Under the pieces are notes generated by a model. That model searched no databases, was not told the DNA's origin, and was given only the letters and a program-made list of their open reading frames with translations. Positions 44,016-52,231 of a stretch of DNA of 64,000 nucleotides are shown here, in pieces. The position numbers and the translations under genes were made by a program. Position 1 is the stretch's first letter; every line of letters begins with the position of its first letter. The DNA comes from SMYC01 sp963578475. Lineage in GTDB: Bacteria; Acidobacteriota; Vicinamibacteria; Marinacidobacterales; SMYC01. The stretch spans positions 24,432 through 88,431 of the forward strand of contig CAUZCL010000017.1 in the NCBI GenBank assembly GCA_963578475.1, given 5' to 3'.

Positions 44016-44906
44016 AGGCGGAGGCGGCCTCTTGCAATCGGCCGGAGCGGCGCAGAAGGTCCGCCCGTGCGGCGTGGAGAAGATAGTAGTCGCCCAGGCT
44101 GGCGATCTGTTCCAGTTCTTTCAGGCCGTCCTCGGGCCCGCGCGCCATGCCGATGGCGGCGGCCCGGTTCAAGGCGACGATGGGCGAGGAGGTGAGCTTC
44201 CACAGATGATCGTAGAGCTCGACGATACGTCTCCAATTGGTCGCCTCAGCGGACGCCGCGCTCGCATGACAAGCGCTAATCGCCGCCTGAAGCTGGTAGG
44301 GTCTCGTCCGCCGGAGTCGCATCGCGCGATCAAGATAGGTGACGCCGAGGAAGATTTGCTTTTTGTCCCAGATAGTCCGGTTTTGCTCTTCGAGCGTCAC
44401 GAGCTCCCCTGAATCCGAGACGCGCGCCGCTCGGCGGGCGTCGTGAAGCAGCATGAGCGCCGTGAGGCCGAGAGCCTCGGGCTCGTCGGGAGCGAGCTCG
44501 CAGACGAGCTTCCCGAGGCGAATGGATTCTGATGAGAGCTCTTGTCGAACGAGCGCGTCGCCGGCGCTCGCTGCATAGCCTTCGTTGAAAATGAGGTGAA
44601 GCACGGCGAGCACGCCGTCGATCCGCTCCGGAAGTTTAGCGGCGTCAGGGACTAGATACGGGATTCCGGCAAGGCGGACCTTTTTTTCGCTCGCACGAGC
44701 CACTGCGCCATCGTCGGTTCGGGGACGAGAAACGCGCGCGCGATTTCTCGCGTGGTCAACCCTCCGAGCGTGCGCAGCGTGAGAGCCACCCGAGCTTCCA
44801 GAGAGAGTGCGGGGTGGCATGCGGTGAAGATGAGCTTGAGCTGATCATCGGCAATATCAGAGTCGTCTTCGTCGTCGGGTGCGGGCGTCGAGCGCGGAAC
44901 CGTCAT
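43930..44906 (-). pseudogene. ECF42-type (DUF6596) sigma factor, truncated and frameshifted
   Basis: The reading starts with DDQLKLIFTACHPALSLEAR and the sigma-4 helix-turn-helix LTTREIARAFLVPEPTMAQW in one frame, then switches at a run of seven A (T at 44680-44686 on the plus strand) into the next frame, VRLAGIPYLVPDAAKLPER, and continues through the family's large C-terminal domain (HLIFNEGYAAS; PYQLQAAISACHA) to a normal-looking end at 43930. Eight A would restore one frame. The sigma-2 domain (about 130 residues) expected at the N-terminus is missing; the frame joins the YCII gene instead. A non-functional remnant is most likely. Confidence 0.8.
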
Positions 44907-45257
44907 CCTGATCGAAATTCAGGATCGGCCGGATCTCGATCGAGCCGTGCTTCGCCGTCGGGATCCGCTTCGCATATTCGATCGCGTCGTCGAGATCCTT
45001 GCATTTGAGAACGTAGAGCTTGCCGAGCTGTTCCTTGGTCTCCGCGAACGGACCGTCGATCGTCGTGGTCTGGCCGTCGCGCACCTTCGCGGTTGTGGCC
45101 GCGGCGACGCCCTCGAGCGCGTTGCAGACTGGAACATGCCGTTTTTCTTGACCTCGTCGAAAAACGCGAAATAGGCCCCCATATAATCGTCGAACTCTTT
45201 TGTGCCGGGTTTCGGTTCCTTCGCCTCGTCGGAATAAATCAGCATCGCATATTGCAT
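44857..45257 (-). pseudogene. YCII-family protein with a one-base frameshift
   Basis: Translation starts at ATG 45257 with a strong AAAGGAGA site and gives MQYAMLIYSDEAKEPKPGTK onward through FAFFDEVKKNGMFQS. Near 45116-45130 the coding frame changes; the other frame continues DGQTTTIDGPFAETKEQLGK and ends HGSIEIRPILNF, the normal YCII C-terminus, then runs on into the sigma remnant. YCII genes commonly precede ECF42-type sigma genes, so this pair is an original two-gene unit that has decayed. A one-base deletion (GGCAAC to GCAAC) would explain the break. Confidence 0.78.
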
Positions 45258-45317
45258 GTCGTTTCTCCTTTCATCCCTTTCATTTTGGAGACGAACGAGG
45301 TTCTTCTAGGTCGACCG

Positions 45318-46280
45318 TCACGCCATAGAGTCGAGCAGTTCTTGCCAGGAATCAAGCTCCCGGGAGGGCGCGACCTTAGCGGCGAGCTTTTCACTGGCGA
45401 GCTCGAGCCTCCTGTAGAACACATCGTCATGCTCCGCCCGCTCGAGAAGTGTTGCCAGGCTCCGCGCGTCTCCCGCGGGGAAATATCCCGGAAAGTACGC
45501 ACCTAGTAGACCTTCGACGCCTGGCACCTGACTCGCGAGGATGGGGGTGCCGAGGATGAGGGCTTCGGAGAGCACGTTCGCGCCGCCTTCGGAGCGCGAC
45601 GTCAACAAAAGGATATGGCTGCGCGCAATGAGAAGCCTGGCTTCCTTGTGCGAGACCGGGCCGATCCAGCGATAGCGCGTGTTCTTGGTCGCGGTCTCTG
45701 TCGCTCGCTTTTCCATCTTTGTAGACGTCGCCGCGCCAGCGTGCACGAGCTGCCCCCGAGACGTTTTCGGAAGCAGGGCCATGGCTTCGGCAGCGAGCAG
45801 CGGGTCTTTGACTTCGCGGAGATGTGCCACGAGGCAGGCCTGAAAACAATTGGCCGCCTTCGTGATCGCGCGCGCGATCGGCTGCGCGGATTGATAGATC
45901 ACCGTCGTCTTCGGGCGCAGCAATGGATCGAGAATATTGAGGGCACCCGGCTGGAGCACGACGATACGCGTCGCAAGCTTGAGCGAGCGGAGAACGGTTT
46001 CGTCATCCGGTAAATCTTGATAGAGGTCGGTGCCGGTCATCGCGACCACGAGCGGTTTATTGGGGAAAGACATTTTGAACGCTTCGATCGACCCGGAGCT
46101 CTTGCGAGCGTGGAGTGCTATGAGAAGGTCGGCTTCTTCGCTCTCATATTTCTCGAGCATGACGGGATCGTGGCCAAGCTTTCGCAACAACTCTTCCCAT
46201 CGACGTGCAGTGACCTGGTTTCCGGTCACTTGCCCGTGGAGAGACGGCTCGCTTCCCGGTGTGGTGATCGCGATTTTCAT
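45318..46280 (-). CDS. senB: SenB-like glycosyltransferase (TIGR04348-type)
   Basis: A 320-residue GT-B protein. The N-terminal half carries the family hallmarks: GNQVTARRWEELLRKLGHD, DLLIALHARKSSGSI, PLVVAMTGTDLYQDLPDD, TRIVVLQPGALNIL and TVIYQSAQPI. The C-terminal half has the donor site TSRSEGGANVLSEALILGTP. Proteins of this type include SenB, which makes a selenosugar from selenophosphate and UDP-GlcNAc or UDP-glucose in selenoneine synthesis. The expected partners SenA (EgtB-like) and SenC (SelD-like) are not in this window, so the function here is uncertain. The symbol reflects family resemblance only. Confidence 0.72.
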   Translation of the reverse strand: MKIAITTPGSEPSLHGQVTGNQVTARRWEELLRKLGHDPVMLEKYESEEADLLIALHARKSSGSIEAFKMSFPNKPLVVAMTGTDLYQDLPDDETVLRSLKLATRIVVLQPGALNILDPLLRPKTTVIYQSAQPIARAITKAANCFQACLVAHLREVKDPLLAAEAMALLPKTSRGQLVHAGAATSTKMEKRATETATKNTRYRWIGPVSHKEARLLIARSHILLLTSRSEGGANVLSEALILGTPILASQVPGVEGLLGAYFPGYFPAGDARSLATLLERAEHDDVFYRRLELASEKLAAKVAPSRELDSWQELLDSMA

Positions 46281-46355
46281 CGTGTTGCTGAATGATCTTG
46301 GCTTCTCATGGCTGAAATGGCGTTGGTCTGTGCTCGGCTCGTCGAAACGCGTTCA

Positions 46356-47240
46356 CTAATGGTCTCCTTGTACCAAAAGGCGCAGGGCTTTCCCATAGGT
46401 GTCCCGTAAAGACGGGCGAAAAAGATATGCGAGTCCGAGCCCAGCTGCCATGTAGAGCTTCAACAATCCGAGGCGCGGCTGGCCGTAATGTTTCGCGTAG
46501 AAGTGCAAGCGGCTGCGCTGGGACTCCACGAACGCCTTGTTGGGAAGCTTTGAGGTCGAGCGGCCTCGCAGATGGGTCACTTCGACATCGGGGGTGAAAA
46601 CGACCTTCTTCCCTTGGGCGCGGATGCGTGCGCACAGATCGACGTCTTCGGAATAGAGAAAGAACGATTCGTCGAACCCGCCAATCGTCTCGAGCAGAGC
46701 CCGGCGCGTCATCAGACAAGCACCGCTCACCCAATCGACGTCCCGTTCGCGCGCGAGTCTGGCCTCGACGAAACCCTTCAGCGGACCGGCGCCGTTGCGA
46801 TAACCTGCGTTCAGAAGTTTCTGCCAGGCTTCGGCGGCGAGCGACAACATCGCTCCGAAGGACATCTCGAGAGCCCCTTCCGCGTTGCGCAAGCGCGGAC
46901 CGAGCGCTCCTATCTCGGGCCGCGCCTTCATGTGTGCGACCATCGTCGCGATGGCGCCTCTCGGGACGATGGTGTCGCTGTTCAAGAACAACACGAGCTC
47001 CCCACGGGCCCGCCTCCAAGAACAGTTCGATGCCCGCGAGAAACCGACATTCTCAGAGGAGCGTTCGATAGCGACGCTCGGAAACGCGCTCTCGACGAGC
47101 GCAACGCTGCCATCCGTCGAGGCGTTGTCTGTGACGATGATCTCGAGCTTGCACCCGTCCGTGTTCTCGAGGATCGAACGGAGACAATTCTCAAGCTCGT
47201 CCCGAGCGTTATAGCTCACGATAGCGATGGTGAGCTCCAT
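46356..47240 (-). CDS. glycosyltransferase family 2 protein (rhamnosyltransferase-like)
   Basis: A 294-residue GT-A enzyme. IAIVSYNARDELENCLRSI and IIVTDNASTDGSVALVE form the nucleotide-binding fold, VLFLNSDTIVP is the DxD-like metal site, WVSGACLMTRRALLETIGGF and FLYSEDVDLCARIR complete the acceptor side. This pattern is common in rhamnosyl- and other EPS transferases. Its start overlaps the stop of the upstream GT4 gene by one base (TGATG), so translation is coupled. Confidence 0.9.
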   Translation of the reverse strand: MELTIAIVSYNARDELENCLRSILENTDGCKLEIIVTDNASTDGSVALVESAFPSVAIERSSENVGFSRASNCSWRRARGELVLFLNSDTIVPRGAIATMVAHMKARPEIGALGPRLRNAEGALEMSFGAMLSLAAEAWQKLLNAGYRNGAGPLKGFVEARLARERDVDWVSGACLMTRRALLETIGGFDESFFLYSEDVDLCARIRAQGKKVVFTPDVEVTHLRGRSTSKLPNKAFVESQRSRLHFYAKHYGQPRLGLLKLYMAAGLGLAYLFRPSLRDTYGKALRLLVQGDH

Positions 47241-48361
47241 CAGGCTTTACCTGCGACGCGCTCGTAGAGGGCGCGTGCTTTCTTGGCGGACGCGTCCCAA
47301 GAGAAACATTGTTTCCGCTGAAGGCCTCGTGCGACGAGCTGTGCACGGAGCTCCTGGTCGCACCACAGGCACCCGATGGCGTCCGCGAGTGCGCGGACGT
47401 TCCCGGGCGGAGCGAAGAGTGCCGCGTCTTCCGCTACTTCGCGATGGACCGGAATGTCGGAGGCAACGAGAGGCGTTTGTGAGGCCATCGCTTCCAAAAG
47501 TGGGAGGCCGAATCCTTCCCAGAGGGATGGCGTCACGACGATGCGCGCGGACCGATAGAGCGATACCAAAGCCGCCGCGTCCACATAGCCCAGCTTGTCA
47601 ACGCTGTCTTCGAGCTTCAGCCGGCGGATAGTCTCGTCGACGCGGGGCGTATCGAGTCCGTCGCCGCCCGCGATACACAAGCGACCATCGAAGCCCCCCT
47701 CCCGCAAAAGCGCGAGCGCTTCCAGGAGCCTCGGGAGGTTCTTGCGCGGTTCGAGCGAGGCGACCGTGAGAATGTAGTCTTCTCGCGCGGAGGGCGCGAC
47801 CGGCTTGGTGGGGCCCGAGAATCTGCTGTCGAGTCCCGCGTGGATGACGGTTATCCGCTCGGGAGGGACGTCGAGCTTGTCTCGGACGTCACGTGCCGTC
47901 GTCTCCGAGATGGCGATGACGGCGTCGGCCTTTTTTACGTGGGAGCGGACTAGGCTGACATAATCCCGTCGAATCTCCCGGCTCGTGGCCTCGGGCTGCT
48001 CGAGAAAGAACAGGTCGCATATAGTAATGATGGTGCGGCCGCGACGGCAGGGCAGGATGAGGGGGCTCGGCGAGTGAGCTACGTCGAAATGCTCGCCGGC
48101 GAGCCAGTCGAGTGACGGGATCTCGAAGCGGTGCCAGAGCACGTTCAGAACTCGGACGGGAACGCGGCGGTCGACGAGCCGGAAATTATCCGGTCGGGGC
48201 CGCGGCTCGGGGCGCTCTTTCCAGGAGCTCGAGAACAGTACGTAATTGTTCTCACGGTCGATGCGGCCTAGACCTCCGACGAGTCCCTCGAAGTAACGGC
48301 CGACGCCTGTCGCGCGTGACAGCGCTGGACGGAAATCGACTCCGATGGTGAGCTTCGCCAT
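47240..48361 (-). CDS. glycosyltransferase family 4 protein
   Basis: A 373-residue GT-B enzyme. The N-terminal RATGVGRYFEGLVGGLGRID and HSPSPLILPCRRGRTIITIC segments and the C-terminal TPSLWEGFGLPLLEAMASQT donor site define it. It resembles the GT4 at 42320 in organisation, so one may be a diverged duplicate. It is divergent from ugd across a 115-base gap that should hold promoters for both directions; AT-rich GATAAAATAA in that gap is the only -10-like stretch I see. Confidence 0.88.
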   Translation of the reverse strand: MAKLTIGVDFRPALSRATGVGRYFEGLVGGLGRIDRENNYVLFSSSWKERPEPRPRPDNFRLVDRRVPVRVLNVLWHRFEIPSLDWLAGEHFDVAHSPSPLILPCRRGRTIITICDLFFLEQPEATSREIRRDYVSLVRSHVKKADAVIAISETTARDVRDKLDVPPERITVIHAGLDSRFSGPTKPVAPSAREDYILTVASLEPRKNLPRLLEALALLREGGFDGRLCIAGGDGLDTPRVDETIRRLKLEDSVDKLGYVDAAALVSLYRSARIVVTPSLWEGFGLPLLEAMASQTPLVASDIPVHREVAEDAALFAPPGNVRALADAIGCLWCDQELRAQLVARGLQRKQCFSWDASAKKARALYERVAGKA

Positions 48362-48476
48362 GTTTGTGCGATGTTAGCATTTCACGCAGCCCTCCCGTCC
48401 GTTAGCGGGGCCTGGCAGTACATATGTTCGCGCGATAAAATAACCCGTTTGGCCCGCTACGCGAGAAAGAGGGTAG

Positions 48477-49787
48477 ATGAATATTTCAGTTGTAGGAACC
48501 GGTTATGTCGGCCTCGTGGTATCCGCTTGTCTGGCCGAGAACGGGAACCATGTTATCGGCGTCGATATCGATGAAGAGAAAATTGCTCGCTTGCAGCGCG
48601 GCGAAACCCCGATCTACGAGCCGGGGCTTGCGGAGCTAGTGAAGCGGAACGTCGACGAAGAACGTTTGAGTTTCTCGACGAATTTCGATAGCGCAGTGCG
48701 CCAGTCGAAGATTCTCTTCATCGCCGTCGGCACCCCGACGAGTGAAGATGGTTCCGCGGATCTGTCGCACGTTCTCGGCGTTGCCGAAGGCATCGGCCGC
48801 GCCATGGACGAATACAAGATCGTCGTCCTCAAGAGCACGGTCCCCGTGGGCACGAACCGCGCTGTCGAGAAGGCCATTGCGGGAATCACCCGCCACCCGG
48901 TTGCCGTCGTCTCGAACCCGGAGTTCTTGAAAGAGGGCGCGGCGATCGACGACTTTCTGCGCCCCGACCGGGTTGTTGTGGGCACGGACGATCCCGCGGT
49001 GGCGGAGCTCATGAAAGAGCTCTACCGGCCCTTCATGCGTACCGGTAATCCCGTCCTCGTGATGGACCCTGAAAGCGCCGAAGTCACAAAATATGCCGCC
49101 AACGCGATACTCGCGAGCCGCATCAGCTTCATGAACGAGATCGCACGGCTGTGCGAGAAGGTCGAAGCAGATGTGGCGAACGTGCGCCTGGCTCTCGGAA
49201 CCGATAGCCGCATCGGACACCCTTTTCTTTTTCCCGGCGTCGGTTATGGCGGGTCCTGCTTTCCGAAAGATATCCGCGCGCTTCTGAAGACGGCGCGCGA
49301 CGCCGGCGTCAAGCTCGAGCTCATCGAAGCCACGGAGCGGGTGAACGAAGCTCAGAAGATTTATCTGGTCTCTAAGATCCGCGATCACTTTGTCGATGGC
49401 CTGAAAGGAAAATGTCTCGCGGTCTGGGGGCTTGCGTTCAAGCCCCGCACCGATGACATGCGCGAAGCACCGGCGCTCGCGCTGATCCATGCTCTCGTCG
49501 ATGAAGGGGTCTCGGTCCGCGCCTACGATCCCGAAGCCATGGACGAGGCGCGCCGGCATCTCGCAAGCGTCGAAGGCAGCGTGACGTATTGCAAGAAGAG
49601 CTACGAGGCTTGCGACGGCGCCGATGGTCTCGTGCTCGTCACCGAGTGGAACGAGTTCCGCGAGCCCGACTTCGGCCGCGTCCGCGACTTGCTCAAAGAG
49701 CCCGTTATCTTTGACGGGCGCAACATCTACAATCCAGACAAGCTGAGAGATCTCGGGTTCACCTATTTCGGCGTGGGGCGTCGCTAG
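48477..49787 (+). CDS. ugd: UDP-glucose 6-dehydrogenase
   Basis: A 436-residue enzyme that oxidises UDP-glucose to UDP-glucuronate with two NAD+. The N-terminal dinucleotide motif GTGYVGLVVSACLAENG, the linker GTPTSEDGSADLS, the catalytic Cys261 in GYGGSCFPKDI and the C-terminal domain LAVWGLAFKPRTDDMREAPA are all in place. Length is normal. It leads a plus-strand set with galE and an aminotransferase and would supply the UXS and UDP-glucuronate epimerase-like enzymes elsewhere in the window. Confidence 0.96.
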   Translation: MNISVVGTGYVGLVVSACLAENGNHVIGVDIDEEKIARLQRGETPIYEPGLAELVKRNVDEERLSFSTNFDSAVRQSKILFIAVGTPTSEDGSADLSHVLGVAEGIGRAMDEYKIVVLKSTVPVGTNRAVEKAIAGITRHPVAVVSNPEFLKEGAAIDDFLRPDRVVVGTDDPAVAELMKELYRPFMRTGNPVLVMDPESAEVTKYAANAILASRISFMNEIARLCEKVEADVANVRLALGTDSRIGHPFLFPGVGYGGSCFPKDIRALLKTARDAGVKLELIEATERVNEAQKIYLVSKIRDHFVDGLKGKCLAVWGLAFKPRTDDMREAPALALIHALVDEGVSVRAYDPEAMDEARRHLASVEGSVTYCKKSYEACDGADGLVLVTEWNEFREPDFGRVRDLLKEPVIFDGRNIYNPDKLRDLGFTYFGVGRR

Positions 49788-49788
49788 C

Positions 49789-50790
49789 GTGGCCGCGCTT
49801 CTTGTCACCGGGGGAGCCGGCTATGTCGGCTCCCATACGGTGCGCGAGCTTCTCGAGCGTGACGAGCGTGTCGTTATTCTCGATGACCTGAGTGCTGGCC
49901 ACGTCGTCGCCGCGGGCGGCGCCGAGATCGTGCGCGCGGATTTAGCCGGGCCAAACATAGCGGAGTCCCTCGACGAAGTGCTCGGCCGCGAGTCTTTCGA
50001 CGCCGTTCTTCATTTCGGCGCTAAAGCCTATGTCGGGGAATCGGTCGAAGATCCCGAGAAGTACTACCGGAACAATGTCGGCGGCGGGCTCGAGCTCATC
50101 TCCGCCATGGTGCGCCATGGGGTGCCGGCACTGATCTTCTCGTCGACCTGCGCGACTTACGGGAACCCAGAGCGCGTTCCCATTGCCGAGGACCATCCAC
50201 AACGGCCGATCAATCCTTACGGACGGACGAAGCTCGTCTTCGAGTGGGCTCTTCAAGATTTCGAAGTCGCACAAGGCATTCGCCACGTCAACCTGCGCTA
50301 CTTCAACGCCTGCGGCGCGCACGAAAGAGGCGACCTCGGGGAAGACCATCGCCCTGAGACGCATTTGATCCCAATTGCCTGTGAAGCGGCGATGGGACAG
50401 CGCGCCCACCTCTCCATTTTCGGCGATGACTACGACACACCCGATGGCACCTGCATCCGTGACTACATACACGTTCAGGATCTTGCGGTTGCCCACATGC
50501 AAGCGCTTGAGCACCTGCGAGGTGGAGGTGCTTCGGCGAGCTTCAACCTCGGCACTGGGACGGGCCATTCCGTTCTCGAAGTGATTGACGCGGTCGAGCG
50601 TGTGAGCGGCAAGGACGTTCCTCGCGAGGTAGCACCTAGGCGTTCGGGCGACCCGCCCCGTCTTGTGGCGACGTCCGAGAAAATCCGTCGCGTTTTTGGC
50701 TGGGAGCCTCGATTCGCATCGCTCGAGCGGATCGTCGAGACCGCGTGGGCGTTCAAGGAGCATTTTCCTGATGGATACCCAAGCGACTGA
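49789..50790 (+). CDS. galE: UDP-glucose 4-epimerase
   Basis: A 333-residue SDR that interconverts UDP-glucose and UDP-galactose (or the GlcNAc forms). LVTGGAGYVGSHTVRELLER is the NAD-binding start, FSSTCATYGNPERVPI holds the catalytic Ser, NPYGRTKLVFE the Tyr-x3-Lys, and LRYFNACGAH and DYIHVQDLAVAH are family marks. GTG at 49789 is one base after the ugd stop. The 3' end overlaps the aminotransferase start by 20 bases. Confidence 0.94.
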   Translation: MAALLVTGGAGYVGSHTVRELLERDERVVILDDLSAGHVVAAGGAEIVRADLAGPNIAESLDEVLGRESFDAVLHFGAKAYVGESVEDPEKYYRNNVGGGLELISAMVRHGVPALIFSSTCATYGNPERVPIAEDHPQRPINPYGRTKLVFEWALQDFEVAQGIRHVNLRYFNACGAHERGDLGEDHRPETHLIPIACEAAMGQRAHLSIFGDDYDTPDGTCIRDYIHVQDLAVAHMQALEHLRGGGASASFNLGTGTGHSVLEVIDAVERVSGKDVPREVAPRRSGDPPRLVATSEKIRRVFGWEPRFASLERIVETAWAFKEHFPDGYPSD

Positions 50791-51973
50791 TTTCTCACGA
50801 CGCATGGCCCTCTTCGAGCCCTCGCGCTCGGTCACGGAGATTCTTGACCTCGCCGAGCGTCCCGACATTATCTCGCTCGCCGGCGGGCTTCCCGATCCTG
50901 CGGTTTTCGACCTCGATACGGTTCGCGAGTCGATGGACCGCGTCTTGCGCGACGAGGGTGCGGCGGCGCTCAATTACGGGCCCAATGCGGGCTATGGCCC
51001 GCTTCGTGAGTGGATTGCCGGTCGGATGGATGAGCGCTGCGGCGTCTCGTTGTCGCCCGAGAACATTCTCGTCGTCTCCGGAGGCGTCGACGGATTGAAC
51101 CTATGCGCGATGGCGCTTCTCGACAAAGGGGATACCGTCCTCGTCGGAGCTCCGACCTACATGATGGCGCTTCACGTTTTCCGCACCTACGAAGCCCGCA
51201 TCGTCCCGGTCCCGCTCGACGAGCAGGGTATCGACCCGGATGCGCTCGAACAGCGTCTCTCGGAGCTCGACCACAAAGGCGTGCGGCCCCGGCTTCTCTA
51301 CACGAATCCGTCGTTTCAAAACCCGTCGGGGCGCACCATAGACCTTCCGCGGCGGGAGAGGCTGGTGGAGCTTTGCCGGCGTTACCGGGTGCCCATCGCG
51401 GAAGATCACGCTTATGGTGAGCTCGTCTATGACGGCGAGGCGCTCCCGCCGCTCAAAGCGCTCGATCCGGAGAACGTTCTCTTCATCCATACGTTCTCGA
51501 AGATCTTCGGTCCGGGCGCGCGGCTTGGCTGGGTCGCGGCGGAGCCCGCGCTCATCAAGCGGCTCGGGCTTTGCAAGCTCGGCACGGACCAGTGCGCCAA
51601 TACGCTCACCCAACGTCTCGTCTACGACTACGGCACGCGGGGTCTCATCGACGCGCAAGTGCAGCGCTCGATCGAGCTCTACCGAAGCAAACGCGACGCC
51701 ATGGAGCGTGCAATGACCGCCCATTTTCCTTCGGATGCCAGTTGGGTCCACCCCGGTGGCGGGTTCTTTATCTGGGTCCGCCTGGCCGAAGGTACGGATA
51801 GCGAGGCGCTCTTGCGCCGCGCGACCGAAGAGCAGAAAACGGCCTTCGTCGCCGGCCCGCCCTTTTTCCCCGATGGCGGTGGCTCCAACTATCTGCGCCT
51901 TTCCTACAGCTTCGTCCGCGAAGACCAAATCGAAGAAGCGATCCGCCGGCTGAGCGGCGCCATGAGCGACTAA
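50771..51973 (+). CDS. PLP-dependent aminotransferase class I/II (2-aminoadipate/MocR-like)
   Basis: A 400-residue fold-type I aminotransferase. The opening DIISLAGGLPDPAVFD, YGPNAGYGPLREWI, LYTNPSFQNPSGRT and the PLP Lys244 in HTFSKIFGPGARLGW are typical of the LysN/2-aminoadipate transaminase group; no GntR helix-turn-helix is fused. The ATG at 50771 fits the family start, while the open frame further upstream lies over galE. It probably acts on aromatic, branched or aminoadipate-type amino acids, so its place behind galE may be incidental rather than an amino-sugar step. Confidence 0.88.
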   Translation: MDTQATDFSRRMALFEPSRSVTEILDLAERPDIISLAGGLPDPAVFDLDTVRESMDRVLRDEGAAALNYGPNAGYGPLREWIAGRMDERCGVSLSPENILVVSGGVDGLNLCAMALLDKGDTVLVGAPTYMMALHVFRTYEARIVPVPLDEQGIDPDALEQRLSELDHKGVRPRLLYTNPSFQNPSGRTIDLPRRERLVELCRRYRVPIAEDHAYGELVYDGEALPPLKALDPENVLFIHTFSKIFGPGARLGWVAAEPALIKRLGLCKLGTDQCANTLTQRLVYDYGTRGLIDAQVQRSIELYRSKRDAMERAMTAHFPSDASWVHPGGGFFIWVRLAEGTDSEALLRRATEEQKTAFVAGPPFFPDGGGSNYLRLSYSFVREDQIEEAIRRLSGAMSD

Positions 51974-52001
51974 TTTATTCCCGGATAATGAAAAAAGACC
52001 A

Positions 52002-52107
52002 GCCACAGAGGCACAGAGCCACAGACGGATAAGAAATAAACCCGATCGCGAGGCTTTTAAACCCATAGAGCACCAAGACATCTTCCGAACCTCTGTGCCT
52101 CTGTGGC
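52002..52107. repeat. 17-bp perfect inverted repeat, possible terminator
   Basis: GCCACAGAGGCACAGAG (52002-52018) and its exact reverse complement (52091-52107) flank a 72-base spacer. Outside the arms a GAAAAAA stretch before and TTTTTTC after can extend the stem past a short mismatch. The structure lies 28 bases past the aminotransferase stop, so it may terminate the ugd-galE-aminotransferase transcript. Strings like this look like a dispersed intergenic element rather than ordinary terminator sequence. Confidence 0.7.
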
Positions 52108-52168
52108 CGTTTTTTCGTTCAATTTCCGCGAATGATTTTGTTGGGATTCGTCAGAAACTGTCCCATGA

Positions 52169-52196
52169 AGCTGGTAGCTGGAAGCTGAGAGCAGCT
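52169..52196. repeat. heptad tandem repeat, AGCTGGA type
   Basis: AGCTGGT, AGCTGGA, AGCTGAG and AGCAGCT follow each other in strict seven-base phase. The tract lies 36 bases before the GTG start of the ABC exporter gene, in the same gap as the inverted repeat at 52002-52107. Confidence 0.7.
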
Positions 52197-52231
52197 CGAA
52201 ATACGAAGAATCTTGATAGCATGAATCCGAC

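Noticed and set aside
45318..46280. A full selenoneine cluster around the SenB-like gene
   Set aside because: No EgtB/SenA-like or SelD/SenC-like gene occurs anywhere in the window.
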